From VBCK01 sp035511515 (GTDB lineage Bacteria; Pseudomonadota; Gammaproteobacteria; Burkholderiales; Burkholderiaceae_F), in the NCBI GenBank assembly GCA_035511515.1, contig DATKFG010000030.1, positions 1 to 64,000 of the forward strand: a DNA stretch of 64,000 nt, read 5' to 3'. Shown here piece by piece: positions 35,641 to 43,623 of this stretch. The position numbers were made by a program, and so were the translations under genes. The notes beneath the pieces were generated by a model, which did no database searches, was not told the DNA's origin, and saw only the letters and a program-made list of their open reading frames with translations. Each line of letters starts with the position of its first letter. Position 1 is the stretch's first letter.

Positions 35641-35709
35641 TTTAGCTCCACCCGGGTGCGACCGCAAGCGGATCGGCGGTAGCATCTTTTGCATTGAACC
35701 CGCTACACG

Positions 35710-36231
35710 ATGGCCGCCACCCTGCGCGCGCTGAGCGCCGACATCACCACGCTGTCGGTTGACGCGATCGTCAACGCCGCCAACGCGTCCCTGCTGGGCG
35801 GTGGCGGTGTCGACGGCGCGATCCATCGCGCTGCCGGCCCCGAGCTGCTGGTCGAGTGCCGCCGGCTGGGTGGCTGCAAGACGGGCGATGCCAAGCTCAC
35901 CCGGGGCCATCGCCTGTCCGCCCGGCACGTGATCCACACCGTTGGACCGGTGTGGCGCGGCGGCTCAAGTGGCGAGCCCGAGCTTCTGGCGTCCTGCTAC
36001 CGGCGCTCGATGCAGCTCGCCGCCGCGCATGGAATTCAAACGCTGGCATTTCCGAGCATCAGCACCGGCATCTACGGCTACCCGATCGAACAGGCGGCCC
36101 GGATCGCGGTCGACACGGTTCGCTCCTCGCTGGAGGAGCTCCCGGCGATCCAGGAGGTCGTCTTTTGCTGCTTCTCGCCGAGCGATCTTCTGATCTACCA
36201 AGGCCTTCTGGCGCAAACGCCTGCCGTGTAG
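35710..36231 (+). CDS. macrodomain ADP-ribose hydrolase (YmdB-like)
   Basis: 173 residues with the macrodomain signatures VDAIVNAANASLLGGGGVDG and FPSISTGIYGYP. YmdB-type proteins remove O-acetyl or ADP-ribose groups. It is divergent from vapBC with a 100-base gap; linkage to the toxin-antitoxin pair may be coincidental. The length is normal for the single-domain bacterial family. Confidence 0.92.
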   Translation: MAATLRALSADITTLSVDAIVNAANASLLGGGGVDGAIHRAAGPELLVECRRLGGCKTGDAKLTRGHRLSARHVIHTVGPVWRGGSSGEPELLASCYRRSMQLAAAHGIQTLAFPSISTGIYGYPIEQAARIAVDTVRSSLEELPAIQEVVFCCFSPSDLLIYQGLLAQTPAV

Positions 36232-36461
36232 TCAATACGGCGTCACACAGGGAACGATGTGACGGCTGTGGCGGCGGTAAACTCGCAAATCGGCGTCGGT
36301 GGTCAGCACCACGGGATCCGCCAGCGTCTCGGTCATGCGAGGCAGGCGTCGGCAAGACTCATGGGCATATTGGAGTACTTCTGCATCAGCTTGAGCACGG
36401 GCTCAACGTGCTTTGCCAACTCGAACATCGTGCCGGCATTCTCAGGGCAGAATAAGGTCAT
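36232..36461 (-). pseudogene. decayed PIN-domain toxin (C-terminal part, frameshifted)
   Basis: On the minus strand one frame gives MFELAKHVEPVLKLMQKYSN then MPMSLADACLA and a stop at 36333-36335. A second frame resumes at once with MTETLADPVVLTTDADLRVYR and RHSRHIVPCVTPY, ending at 36232. Joined, these are the C-terminal two thirds of a PIN toxin (the typical SLADACL.RM and VLTTDADF.IYR segments). About four bases seem to be lost near 36337, and the N-terminal part with the first catalytic Asp is missing. This fills the 302-base gap between the macrodomain and cupin genes. Confidence 0.7.
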
Positions 36462-36533
36462 TTCCCGATTTCCGTGGCCCCGGGTGGACGGGTCCAAACC
36501 AGCGGGTATCGGAACCGCCAATGGGAGCGCCGA

Positions 36534-37040
36534 GTGAGCAGTCGACCTAACTCTGCCGACGCAGATGGCGTCTTCGAACCGTTTCCGATTACCGAGGTGC
36601 CGTGGGAGGAGTTCTCTCACGGCGAGCGCTTCGGCATGCGTTTTCAGCACCTGAGCACGTTCGCAGGCGCCACCCGGATCGGCGTCGCCAACGAGGTGCT
36701 GGCCCCGGGCCGGCAGGCCAATCCCCTGCACTATCACCTGCTGGAGGAAGAGCATGTCTTCATTCTCGAGGGGTCCCTGACGTTGCGCCTGGGTGACAAG
36801 TCCTACATCATGTCTGCGGGGCACTACGTGTGCTTTCCCGCCGGCCAGAAGGTGGGCCATTCACTCTTCAACCACACCGCTGAAGCGTGCCGGTACCTGA
36901 TCATCGGCAATTCTCATCCACACGATGTTGCGGTATTCCCCGAAACCGGTCGAGTCAGCGTGAAGCTCACGGGCGAGGCTTATCGCAAGTCCGCGCCGAT
37001 GGACTACTGGGAGAATGTCGATGCCGCTCAGCCGGCCTGA
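36534..37040 (+). CDS. cupin-domain protein
   Basis: 168 residues from GTG 36534 (GGAG seven bases upstream). The cupin barrel shows metal-site motifs PLHYHLLEEEHVFILEG and PAGQKVGHSLFN; the first supplies two His and a Glu, the second one His. It could be a small-molecule isomerase, dioxygenase or sugar-binding protein; nothing specific is indicated. The glutathione S-transferase gene follows at once or overlaps. Confidence 0.82.
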   Translation: MSSRPNSADADGVFEPFPITEVPWEEFSHGERFGMRFQHLSTFAGATRIGVANEVLAPGRQANPLHYHLLEEEHVFILEGSLTLRLGDKSYIMSAGHYVCFPAGQKVGHSLFNHTAEACRYLIIGNSHPHDVAVFPETGRVSVKLTGEAYRKSAPMDYWENVDAAQPA

Positions 37041-37062
37041 GCCCTCCCGCCGCTCCGCCGAC

Positions 37063-37695
37063 ATGTTCACTCTGTACGGATGCAAAGGCTCCGGCTCCGC
37101 CGCGGTGGAAGTCGCGCTCGAGCGGTGCGGCGTTGCTTATCGCACCGTCGAGGCCGCCTCGTGGCAGCCGGAAACGGCAGTGGCCGAGCTCGAGCGCGTC
37201 AACCCGCTCAAACAGATCCCGACGCTGAAAATGCCCGACGGCAACGTGTTGACCGAGAGCGCGGCCATCCTGATTCAGCTGGGTCTACAGTTTCCGGCCT
37301 CGGACATTCTGCCGGTGAAACTGTCCTTGCGGGCCCAGTCGATCCGCGGACTGGTTTACATCGCCGCCAACTGCTATTCGGCGGTCAGCATCATCGATTA
37401 CCCCGAACGCTGGTGCGCCGATGCCGACGAGGCGATCAACGAGCGCGTCCGCCGCGGAGCGCGCGATCGCCTGCACCGGCACTGGGAGATCTTTTCGGAT
37501 CAGTTTCCGGCGAGTCCGTTCCTGTGCGGCCCAACCGCGGGCGGCCTGGACTTCCTGGCCGCGGTCGTCTCGAAGTGGTCCGGGGCCCGGGCCCATCTTC
37601 GCGATGCGCGGCCGCCCTTGTTTGCGGTGCTGGAGCGCATCGACCGTGATCCGTCGGTCGCGCCGGTGTTTGCCCGCCACTGGCCGGCCTGCTGA
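37063..37695 (+). CDS. glutathione S-transferase family protein
   Basis: 210 residues from ATG 37063: thioredoxin-like N-domain (MFTLYGCKGSGSAAVE, NPLKQIPTLKMPDG, LTESAAILIQL) and an all-helical C-domain (DFLAAVVSKWSGAR). The active-site Cys/Ser position is occupied by CKGSGS. ATG 37021 has a better ribosome binding site (GGGAG nine bases upstream) and would add 14 residues and overlap the cupin gene; the choice is open. Substrate unknown. Confidence 0.85.
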   Translation: MFTLYGCKGSGSAAVEVALERCGVAYRTVEAASWQPETAVAELERVNPLKQIPTLKMPDGNVLTESAAILIQLGLQFPASDILPVKLSLRAQSIRGLVYIAANCYSAVSIIDYPERWCADADEAINERVRRGARDRLHRHWEIFSDQFPASPFLCGPTAGGLDFLAAVVSKWSGARAHLRDARPPLFAVLERIDRDPSVAPVFARHWPAC

Positions 37696-37722
37696 GGCGG
37701 CCCTTCCGAGGAGGAGCGTTCC

Positions 37723-38025
37723 ATGCATTACCTGCTGATCTATCGTGTGTCGCCGGACTACCTGGCGCGTCGCCCCCAGTATCGCGGCGCGCATCTGAAG
37801 CTCGCCTGGCAGGCCGCCGAACGAGGCGAGCTGCTGCTGGGCGGCGCCGTGGGTGACCCCATCGAAGGCTCGATACTGCTGTTTTCGGTGGACTCGCCTG
37901 CAGTCCCGGAAGCCTTTGCCCGAGCCGATCCGTACGTGCTGAACGGCCTGGTGACCCACTGGAGCGTGAAGCCGTGGCGCACCGTGGTCGGCGATCAGTC
38001 GGCCAACCCGACCCGTCCCGATTGA
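37723..38025 (+). CDS. YciI-family protein
   Basis: 100 residues, ferredoxin-like fold of the YCII family: MHYLLIYRVSPDYLARR, HLKLAWQAAERGELLLGG and PYVLNGLVTHWSVKPW. The conserved His/Asp pair of the family is represented by H29 and the DP of ADPYV. A strong GAGGAG lies before the ATG. Function of the family is not settled; some members act in chlorinated catechol breakdown. Confidence 0.85.
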   Translation: MHYLLIYRVSPDYLARRPQYRGAHLKLAWQAAERGELLLGGAVGDPIEGSILLFSVDSPAVPEAFARADPYVLNGLVTHWSVKPWRTVVGDQSANPTRPD

Positions 38026-38033
38026 AAGCTCTC

Positions 38034-38579
38034 GTGGTGCTTTCGCACGAGGGCAAGGCCTTGGCCGGTTTCGCCCTGTTGCTGGCGTGCGCGGCGGCGT
38101 TCGTCTGGCTGACGGCGCTTTCGTTGCCCGCGGTGGTGGCGTCGCACTTCGAAGGAGACGGTTACGCGAACGGATTCATGTCGCGCGGCGCCTATGTCGG
38201 CTTCACGCTCGCGTTCGTGGTCGGGCTTCCGGCGTTGCTGCTCTTGCTATCGCATTTCGCGTTCGGCAGGCCGGGCGCCCGGATCAACCTGCCGAACCGG
38301 GAGTACTGGCTTTCGCCCGAGCGAAGGGACGAGACCGTCTCGTCCCTGCGAGGCGGCGTGAGGCAGTTCATGGCCATGCTGGCCGTGTTCCTGTGCTACG
38401 TGCACTGGCTGGTGGTGCGCGCGAACCAGACGTCACCCCCGCGGCTGTCCACGCCGTGGATGATCGGCGGGTTGGTGGCGTTCGGCGCGTTCGCGCTGGT
38501 CTGGACCCGGCGCCTGTTGCGACGGTTCCGGGCTCGGCCTTCTTCACAAGGACAGGAGCGGGCGAGGTCCGATGGCTGA
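38034..38579 (+). CDS. inner-membrane protein of unknown function
   Basis: About 181 residues with four probable helices (around 10-35, 60-85, 120-140, 150-170) and polar loops. A GTG at 38034 just after the YciI stop is used; TTG 38022 and GTG 38037 are also possible. It resembles DUF1648-type membrane proteins in layout, but I do not recognise a clear motif. Its end overlaps the next gene by eight bases. Confidence 0.55.
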   Translation: MVLSHEGKALAGFALLLACAAAFVWLTALSLPAVVASHFEGDGYANGFMSRGAYVGFTLAFVVGLPALLLLLSHFAFGRPGARINLPNREYWLSPERRDETVSSLRGGVRQFMAMLAVFLCYVHWLVVRANQTSPPRLSTPWMIGGLVAFGAFALVWTRRLLRRFRARPSSQGQERARSDG

Positions 38580-39081
38580 TCTGGTGCAGGCGCTGCAGAT
38601 CCGTCCGGCCACGATCGACGACTCTGAGGCGATCGCCCGCATCTACGGTCATTACGTCTCCAACACGACGGTCTCGTTCGAAGAGCAGCCGATCACTGCG
38701 GCCGAAATGGCCGAGCGCATCACCGAGGTCGTATCGGGCTCGCTTCCGTGGCTGGTCGCCGACCAGGGCGCCCGGCTGGTCGGCTACGCGTACGCCGGCA
38801 AATGGAAAGGACGATGCGCGTACCGCCATTCGGTCGAGAGCAGCGTCTATCTGGACCCGGCTTGCACCGGTCAGGGCATCGGCACCCGGCTGTACCGGGC
38901 GCTGCTGCAGGTCCTGCGCGAGCAGTCGATTCATGTCGTCATCGGGGGGATCGGGCTGCCGAACCCAGCGAGCGTCGCGCTGCACGAGCGCCTGGGGTTC
39001 ATCAAGGTGGCGCACTTCAGGGAAGTCGGATATAAGTTCGGCCATTGGATCGACGTGGGCTACTGGCAAAGGGCTCCATGA
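38572..39081 (+). CDS. phosphinothricin/methionine-sulfoximine-type N-acetyltransferase
   Basis: 169-residue GNAT protein with the PAT/MddA signature set: IRPATIDDSEAIARIYGHYV, SFEEQPI, GYAYAGKWKGRCAYRHSVE, a pantetheine loop GQGIGTRLY and LGFIKVAHFREVGYKF. This subgroup acetylates phosphinothricin, methionine sulfoximine or sulfone. Overlaps the membrane-protein gene, so probably in one transcript. Confidence 0.88.
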   Translation: MADLVQALQIRPATIDDSEAIARIYGHYVSNTTVSFEEQPITAAEMAERITEVVSGSLPWLVADQGARLVGYAYAGKWKGRCAYRHSVESSVYLDPACTGQGIGTRLYRALLQVLREQSIHVVIGGIGLPNPASVALHERLGFIKVAHFREVGYKFGHWIDVGYWQRAP

Positions 39082-39132
39082 TGCAGGTCGGCTTCGCCCG
39101 CGTGATCCGCGATCCGCCGGCGTGATTCGGTC

Positions 39133-39786
39133 ATGTACGTCCCGCAGCACTTCCAGGAGACACGGGTCGAGGTCCTGCACGAACTGATCCGTGCGCATCC
39201 ACTGGCGACCGTGGTCACGCTGGCCGCGGGCGGAATCAATGCGAATCACATTCCGCTGCTGTTGGCGCTCGCGCCGGACGGATCGGGCACGCTGCGCGGT
39301 CATGTCGCACGCGCCAACCCGATGTGGAGCGATCGGGTCGAGCAGGTCGAGGCGCTGGCGATATTCCAGGGCCCGCATGCCTACGTCTCGCCGTCGTGGT
39401 ACCCGGCAAAACGCGAGCACGGCAAGGTCGTGCCAACCTGGAACTACGTCGTGGTGCATGCCCATGGGCCGCTGCGCGTGATCGACGATCCGGCGTGGCT
39501 GCGCGGTCAGCTGGAGTCGTTGGTCGCCCGGCACGAGGCATTGTCCGCCTCACCCTGGTCGATTTCGGACGCCCCCGACGAATTCATCACGCGGATGATC
39601 GAATCGATCGTCGGCTTCGAGATCACCGTCTCCAGGCTGGTTGGCAAATGGAAGGTCAGCCAGAATCAAACGGGGGCCAACCGCGCCGGCGCCGTAGCCG
39701 GGTTGATCGAACGCGGTGGTGCCGACGACCTGCAGGTGGCCGCCTTGATCGAGGAAGCCTCGCGCGACCGGCGCTCGGGTCAATGA
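39133..39786 (+). CDS. PaiB-like FMN-binding protein
   Basis: 217 residues starting MYVPQHFQETR, with HPLATVVTL, ANHIPLLL, GHVARANPMW, YVSPSWYPAK and PTWNYVVVHAHG, the standard motifs of the PaiB (FMN-binding negative transcriptional regulator) family. In Bacillus PaiB represses sporulation and protease genes; in proteobacteria the role is mostly unknown and may involve a flavin-dependent enzyme activity. Confidence 0.9.
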   Translation: MYVPQHFQETRVEVLHELIRAHPLATVVTLAAGGINANHIPLLLALAPDGSGTLRGHVARANPMWSDRVEQVEALAIFQGPHAYVSPSWYPAKREHGKVVPTWNYVVVHAHGPLRVIDDPAWLRGQLESLVARHEALSASPWSISDAPDEFITRMIESIVGFEITVSRLVGKWKVSQNQTGANRAGAVAGLIERGGADDLQVAALIEEASRDRRSGQ

Positions 39787-39800
39787 GGCGGAGCCGAACG

Positions 39801-40301
39801 ATGAGCAACCTGGAGTTTCGTCCGCTGGAAGGTGGCTGCACCTGCCGCGCCGTGCGCTACCGTGTGACCAGCAAGCCGCTGTTCGTTCACTGCTGCCATT
39901 GCCGCTGGTGCCAGCGCGAAACCGGAGCGTCGTTCGCGCTGAACGCGATGATCGAAGCCGGTCGCGTGCTGCTGCTGCAGGGCCAGCCCGAGGTCGTCCA
40001 CACGCCTTCGCTCAGCGGAACCGGCCAGAAGATCTCGCGTTGCCCGGCGTGCCGGATCGCCGTGTGGAGCAACTATGGCGGTGGCGGCGATGCGGTTCGC
40101 TTCGTGAGGGTCGGCACGCTGGACGAGCCGGATCGGCTGCCGCCCGACATCCACATTTTCACCGAAAGCAAGCAACCGTGGGTTGTGCTCGGGCCCGACG
40201 TTCCGGCGGTGCCGCAGTACTACGACCGCAATCAATATTGGCCCAAGGACAGTCTGGAGCGCCGTGCCGCGTTGCTCGCTTCGAGGCCGGTTGGGTCGTG
40301 A
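39801..40301 (+). CDS. GFA-family (glutathione-dependent formaldehyde-activating-like) zinc protein
   Basis: 166 residues with the family zinc cysteines: GGCTCRAVRY, HCCHCRWCQRETG and SRCPACRIAVW. Members are Mss4-fold proteins; Gfa itself speeds the addition of formaldehyde to glutathione, but most homologues are uncharacterised. GGAG at 39789-39792 is eight bases from ATG 39801. Converges on the next gene across a 25-base gap that contains a short perfect hairpin (GGCCGC-GT-GCGGCC at 40302-40315). Confidence 0.87.
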   Translation: MSNLEFRPLEGGCTCRAVRYRVTSKPLFVHCCHCRWCQRETGASFALNAMIEAGRVLLLQGQPEVVHTPSLSGTGQKISRCPACRIAVWSNYGGGGDAVRFVRVGTLDEPDRLPPDIHIFTESKQPWVVLGPDVPAVPQYYDRNQYWPKDSLERRAALLASRPVGS

Positions 40302-40326
40302 GGCCGCGTGCGGCCCGGCGCTGCCG

Positions 40327-41571
40327 TTACGCGGATGGGTCCGCGGGCGCGTCGCCGGCCGCGCTGGGTGGCCACAGCGCTGCCAGGTCGATTTTCACCC
40401 GTACGTTCTCCGCCTTGACGTCGGCGACGATTTCGAAGTCCGGACGGCTCCCGGTCAATCGCTTCTTGGGCGATTCGTAAGGCGGCGTCGTGTCCTGGTG
40501 CAACGCGTACACCACCGGATGCTTCGGATCGATCAGCCGGCGCACGACGACACCCGTTTCGCCATTGATGAGCCGCACATAGGCGCCGGGCGGAAAAAAG
40601 CCCACGGCGGAGATCAGCCCGACAACCAGTGCCGGGTCGATCGTCGCTGCGTTGCGTTCGTGCAGTTCCTTGATCGCCCGGCGCGGCGAAAATGCGATCC
40701 GGTAGGCGCGCTGGCTGACCAGCACGCAGTAGCGGTCGGCCAGCGACACGAACTGGGCCTCCCGGCAGATGGCGGGATCCTTCAGGCCGGCCGGGTAGCC
40801 CGACCCGTCGCGCGCCTCGTGGTGCTGCTCGACCACCTGCAGCCAGAGCGGGTCGTCGACCCCGAGACTGCGCAGCATCTTGACGCTTTCGGCAGGATGA
40901 AACTTCAACGCGTCGCGCTGTTCGGCGGTCACCGGGTCCTGCTGCCGATACAGCGTGTCTTGCAGCGCCAGGATGCTGATGTTCATCGTCAGGGCAGCGG
41001 CAATCGCCGATCCGGACTTGTCCGGATCGTGCTGGTCGCGGCCGAGCAGAATCGTGGTCAGGATGGCGGCGTTGGTCGGGTGGCGCAGCGCATACCGGAG
41101 CGATCCCGAGAGCAGGATGTGCGCCAACGCCGCATCGCTGTCCAACGCACAGCACTCACGGATGTTCGCCACCGCCGCGCGGATACCCGCTTCGAATCGA
41201 TCCGTCGCCAGGCCCAGCGAGAACAGATCGTCCAGGGCGTGCACAACGTCCGTCAGGCGCTCGAAAATCGAGACCCGATTGCGCACCACCAGCTGCGAGG
41301 GCAGCCGGTCGAATTCTTGAACCACGCGAGGCGTCTGGCCGCGACCGCGCAACGGGGAACCTTCCTCGGCGGCCGGAGGATTGTAGCGGCCGGCCTGGAC
41401 CAACCGCTCCAGCTGCAGTTCGGAGTCGACAACCTGGCCGCGGCGCAACAGCAGCCGCCCCTCCGAGTTGTAGATATCGAATGGCACCGATGCGCCGACC
41501 TGAAGCTGGCCGGCTGTGATCCTGAGCCTGTCCAACTGGCGGATCCTGGTCCCTGACAAGGTCCCTGACAA
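40327..41571 (-). CDS. HD-GYP-like protein lacking the catalytic HD pair
   Basis: About 414 residues. The C-terminal part follows HD-GYP phosphodiesterases: HHEARDGSGYPAGL (250-263), a helix with SLADRYCVLVS and RAIKEL, TIDPALV. The HD-[IV]-GK motif expected near residue 197 reads MNISI, so the metal-binding His and Asp are missing and cyclic-di-GMP hydrolysis is unlikely. It may be a sensor or scaffold. The start is weak: TTG codons at 41571 and 41559 lie in a 12-base tandem repeat and no ATG is available nearby. Confidence 0.78.
   Translation of the reverse strand: MSGTLSGTRIRQLDRLRITAGQLQVGASVPFDIYNSEGRLLLRRGQVVDSELQLERLVQAGRYNPPAAEEGSPLRGRGQTPRVVQEFDRLPSQLVVRNRVSIFERLTDVVHALDDLFSLGLATDRFEAGIRAAVANIRECCALDSDAALAHILLSGSLRYALRHPTNAAILTTILLGRDQHDPDKSGSAIAAALTMNISILALQDTLYRQQDPVTAEQRDALKFHPAESVKMLRSLGVDDPLWLQVVEQHHEARDGSGYPAGLKDPAICREAQFVSLADRYCVLVSQRAYRIAFSPRRAIKELHERNAATIDPALVVGLISAVGFFPPGAYVRLINGETGVVVRRLIDPKHPVVYALHQDTTPPYESPKKRLTGSRPDFEIVADVKAENVRVKIDLAALWPPSAAGDAPADPSA
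41548..41571. repeat. tandem 12-base repeat at the 5' end of the HD-GYP-like gene
   Basis: GGTCCCTGACAA occurs at 41548-41559 and again at 41560-41571. On the minus strand each copy begins with TTG in the reading frame, so either can act as start codon. It overlaps the intergenic region shared with ada. Confidence 0.85.
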
Positions 41572-41725
41572 AGACCTTTACGGCAGTATAGGCGGAACAG
41601 GCAGCCCCGATATAGTAGGCAGGGTTCGGCGGCCGGCCTTTTCGAATTTGAAAGCAAGACCCGGAGTGCGGCGCGACGGGGCGATGACTAATGTGGCCCC
41701 ATCGAAATCGGATCCGAAGGCAGCC

Positions 41726-42805
41726 ATGAAAGCGAACAACGGGAACCAACACAGCGCGGCGGCGATCCTGGCAGATCCGCGCTGGGCAGCCGTCCTGGCG
41801 CGTGATCCGGAGGCCGACGGGCGGTTTTTCTATTCGGTGCGGACCACCGGCGTGTACTGCAGGCCAAGCTGTGGATCACGCCTTGCCAGGCCCGAGAATG
41901 TCGCGTTCCACGCGACGGCGGCCGAGGCCGAACGGGCCGGATTTCGGGCCTGCCGGCGCTGCAAGCCGGATCAGCCGAGCCTTGCCGCATCGCACGCCAG
42001 CACCGTCGCGCAGTTGTGCCGGTACATCGAGGCGGCCGAGCAGCCGCCGACGCTGCAGCAGTTGGCGCAGCGTGCGGGCATCAGCGCCTATCACCTGCAC
42101 CGGGTCTTCAAATCGGTGACCGGCGTGACTCCCAAAGCCTACGCGGGAGCACATCGGGCCAGTCGGCTGCAGCGCGAATTGCGGCAACGCGGCACGGTCA
42201 CGGATGCAATCTACGGCGCAGGTTACGGCTCGGCCGGCCGGTTCTACGAACAGGCCGATCAGTTGCTCGGCATGACGCCCAGCCGCTATCGAGCCGGCGG
42301 GTCCGAGACCGAAATCCGTTTCGCGATCGGGCAATGCTCGCTCGGGTCGATTCTGGTGGCGCGCAGCGGCCGTGGTGTCTGCGCGATCATGATGGGCGAC
42401 GATCCGGATCAGCTGGCACGCGAACTGCAGGACCGCTTTCCGAAGGCTCGCCTGATCGGCGATGACGCACGGTTCGGCCAGTGGATCGCGAAGGTGGTGG
42501 GTTTCGTCGAAGCCCCGCGGCTGGGGCTGGACCTGCCGCTCGACATACGAGGTACCGCCTTTCAGCGGCGCGTCTGGCAGGCGCTGCGGAAAATTCCGGT
42601 CGGACACACCGCCAGCTATGCGGACATCGCCCGCCGGATCGGGTCACCGAAGTCCGTGCGCGCGGTCGCGCAGGCGTGCGCCGCCAACGCGCTGGCGGTT
42701 GCCATACCCTGCCACCGCGTGGTGCGCAGCGACGGCGCATTGTCCGGCTACCGGTGGGGCGTCGAGCGCAAGCGGGCCTTGCTGCAGCGCGAAGCCCACC
42801 GGTGA
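41726..42805 (+). CDS. ada: Ada, DNA alkylation-damage regulator and methyltransferase
   Basis: 359 residues from ATG 41726 (GAAGG upstream). N-Ada domain with zinc cysteines 45, 49, 76 and 79 (TTGVYCRPSCGSR, FRACRRCKP); Cys45 is the methylphosphotriester acceptor that converts Ada to an activator. Then an AraC-type HTH (LAQRAGISAYHLHRVFKSVTG) and a C-terminal O6-methylguanine transferase with IPCHRVVRSDG. ATG 41684 would add 14 residues. alkB overlaps its stop, so the two form an adaptive-response operon. No E. coli-type Ada box (AAAGCGCA) is seen in front. Confidence 0.95.
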   Translation: MKANNGNQHSAAAILADPRWAAVLARDPEADGRFFYSVRTTGVYCRPSCGSRLARPENVAFHATAAEAERAGFRACRRCKPDQPSLAASHASTVAQLCRYIEAAEQPPTLQQLAQRAGISAYHLHRVFKSVTGVTPKAYAGAHRASRLQRELRQRGTVTDAIYGAGYGSAGRFYEQADQLLGMTPSRYRAGGSETEIRFAIGQCSLGSILVARSGRGVCAIMMGDDPDQLARELQDRFPKARLIGDDARFGQWIAKVVGFVEAPRLGLDLPLDIRGTAFQRRVWQALRKIPVGHTASYADIARRIGSPKSVRAVAQACAANALAVAIPCHRVVRSDGALSGYRWGVERKRALLQREAHR

Positions 42806-43476
42806 ATGCGTCCGGTTCGCCACGGGCATCATCGGCCAGCGGGCGGCCTGAGGTCCTGACGCTCGGCGCGGGCGCCTTCCTGATGCGGGGCTTCGCGGCC
42901 GCGCATGAAGCGCGGCTGCTGCCGGATCTGCGACAGGTCCTCGAACAGGCACCCTGCCGGCATATGAGCACGCCGGGCGGTTTTCGAATGACGGTCGCGA
43001 TGAGCAACTGCGGCGCGCTGGGCTGGGTGAGCGACGACTCCGGCTACCGCTACGACGGCGTCGACCCCGAAAGCGGCCGTCTATGGCCGGCGCTTCCGGA
43101 CTCGTTCCTGAAGCTGGCGCAAGACGCGGCCGACCAGGCCGGCTATCGCGGCTTCGTTCCCGACGCGTGCCTGATCAGCCGCTATGAGCCCGGTGCCCGG
43201 CTCACGTTGCACCAGGATCGCGACGAGCGCGAGCTCGATTGGCCCATCGTGTCCGTCTCGCTCGGATTGCCCGCCATATTTCTGCTGGGCGGCACCCGGC
43301 GCTCGGTCAAGGCGGCGCGCGTCCCGTTGGCGCATGGCGACGTCGTGATCTGGGGCGGACCGTCGCGCTTGCGCTATCACGGCGTGCTGAATCTGGCCGA
43401 CGGCTCGCACCCGCTCACCGGTCGGTATCGCTTCAACCTTTCGTTTCGGCGGGCCGGCCGATCGTCTGCTTCTTAA
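42802..43476 (+). CDS. alkB: AlkB, Fe(II)/2-oxoglutarate DNA dealkylase
   Basis: 224 residues from GTG 42802, which overlaps the ada stop (GTGA). Iron ligands are His137, Asp139 (LHQDRDE) and His193 (RLRYHGV); the 2-oxoglutarate arginine lies in RYRFNLSFRR. DNA-binding features ALGWVSDD.GYRYDG and RYEPGARLTLHQD are typical of E. coli AlkB. It removes 1-methyladenine and 3-methylcytosine by oxidation. Confidence 0.95.
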   Translation: MNASGSPRASSASGRPEVLTLGAGAFLMRGFAAAHEARLLPDLRQVLEQAPCRHMSTPGGFRMTVAMSNCGALGWVSDDSGYRYDGVDPESGRLWPALPDSFLKLAQDAADQAGYRGFVPDACLISRYEPGARLTLHQDRDERELDWPIVSVSLGLPAIFLLGGTRRSVKAARVPLAHGDVVIWGGPSRLRYHGVLNLADGSHPLTGRYRFNLSFRRAGRSSAS

Positions 43477-43515
43477 CAAAGACCCCAAGACCCAAAGACT
43501 CAAAGACCTTAAGAC
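43477..43515. repeat. CAAAGAC short repeats after alkB
   Basis: Directly after the alkB stop the sequence repeats CAAAGAC or close variants about five times with a period of eight to nine bases, ending in CAAAGACCTT at 43501-43510 and AAGAC. The same ten bases CAAAGACCTT occur at 41569-41578 before ada, so the operon is flanked by the same motif. Significance unknown. Confidence 0.7.
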
Positions 43516-43623
43516 AGTCGCGAATTCGGATCTGGCACCCACCGCGGGACAACCTTCACGATCAGGTCACGTCTGGCGTCCATAGTCGCCCGCGCTCGTG
43601 AGGACAACGAGGAGGAGATTGGC

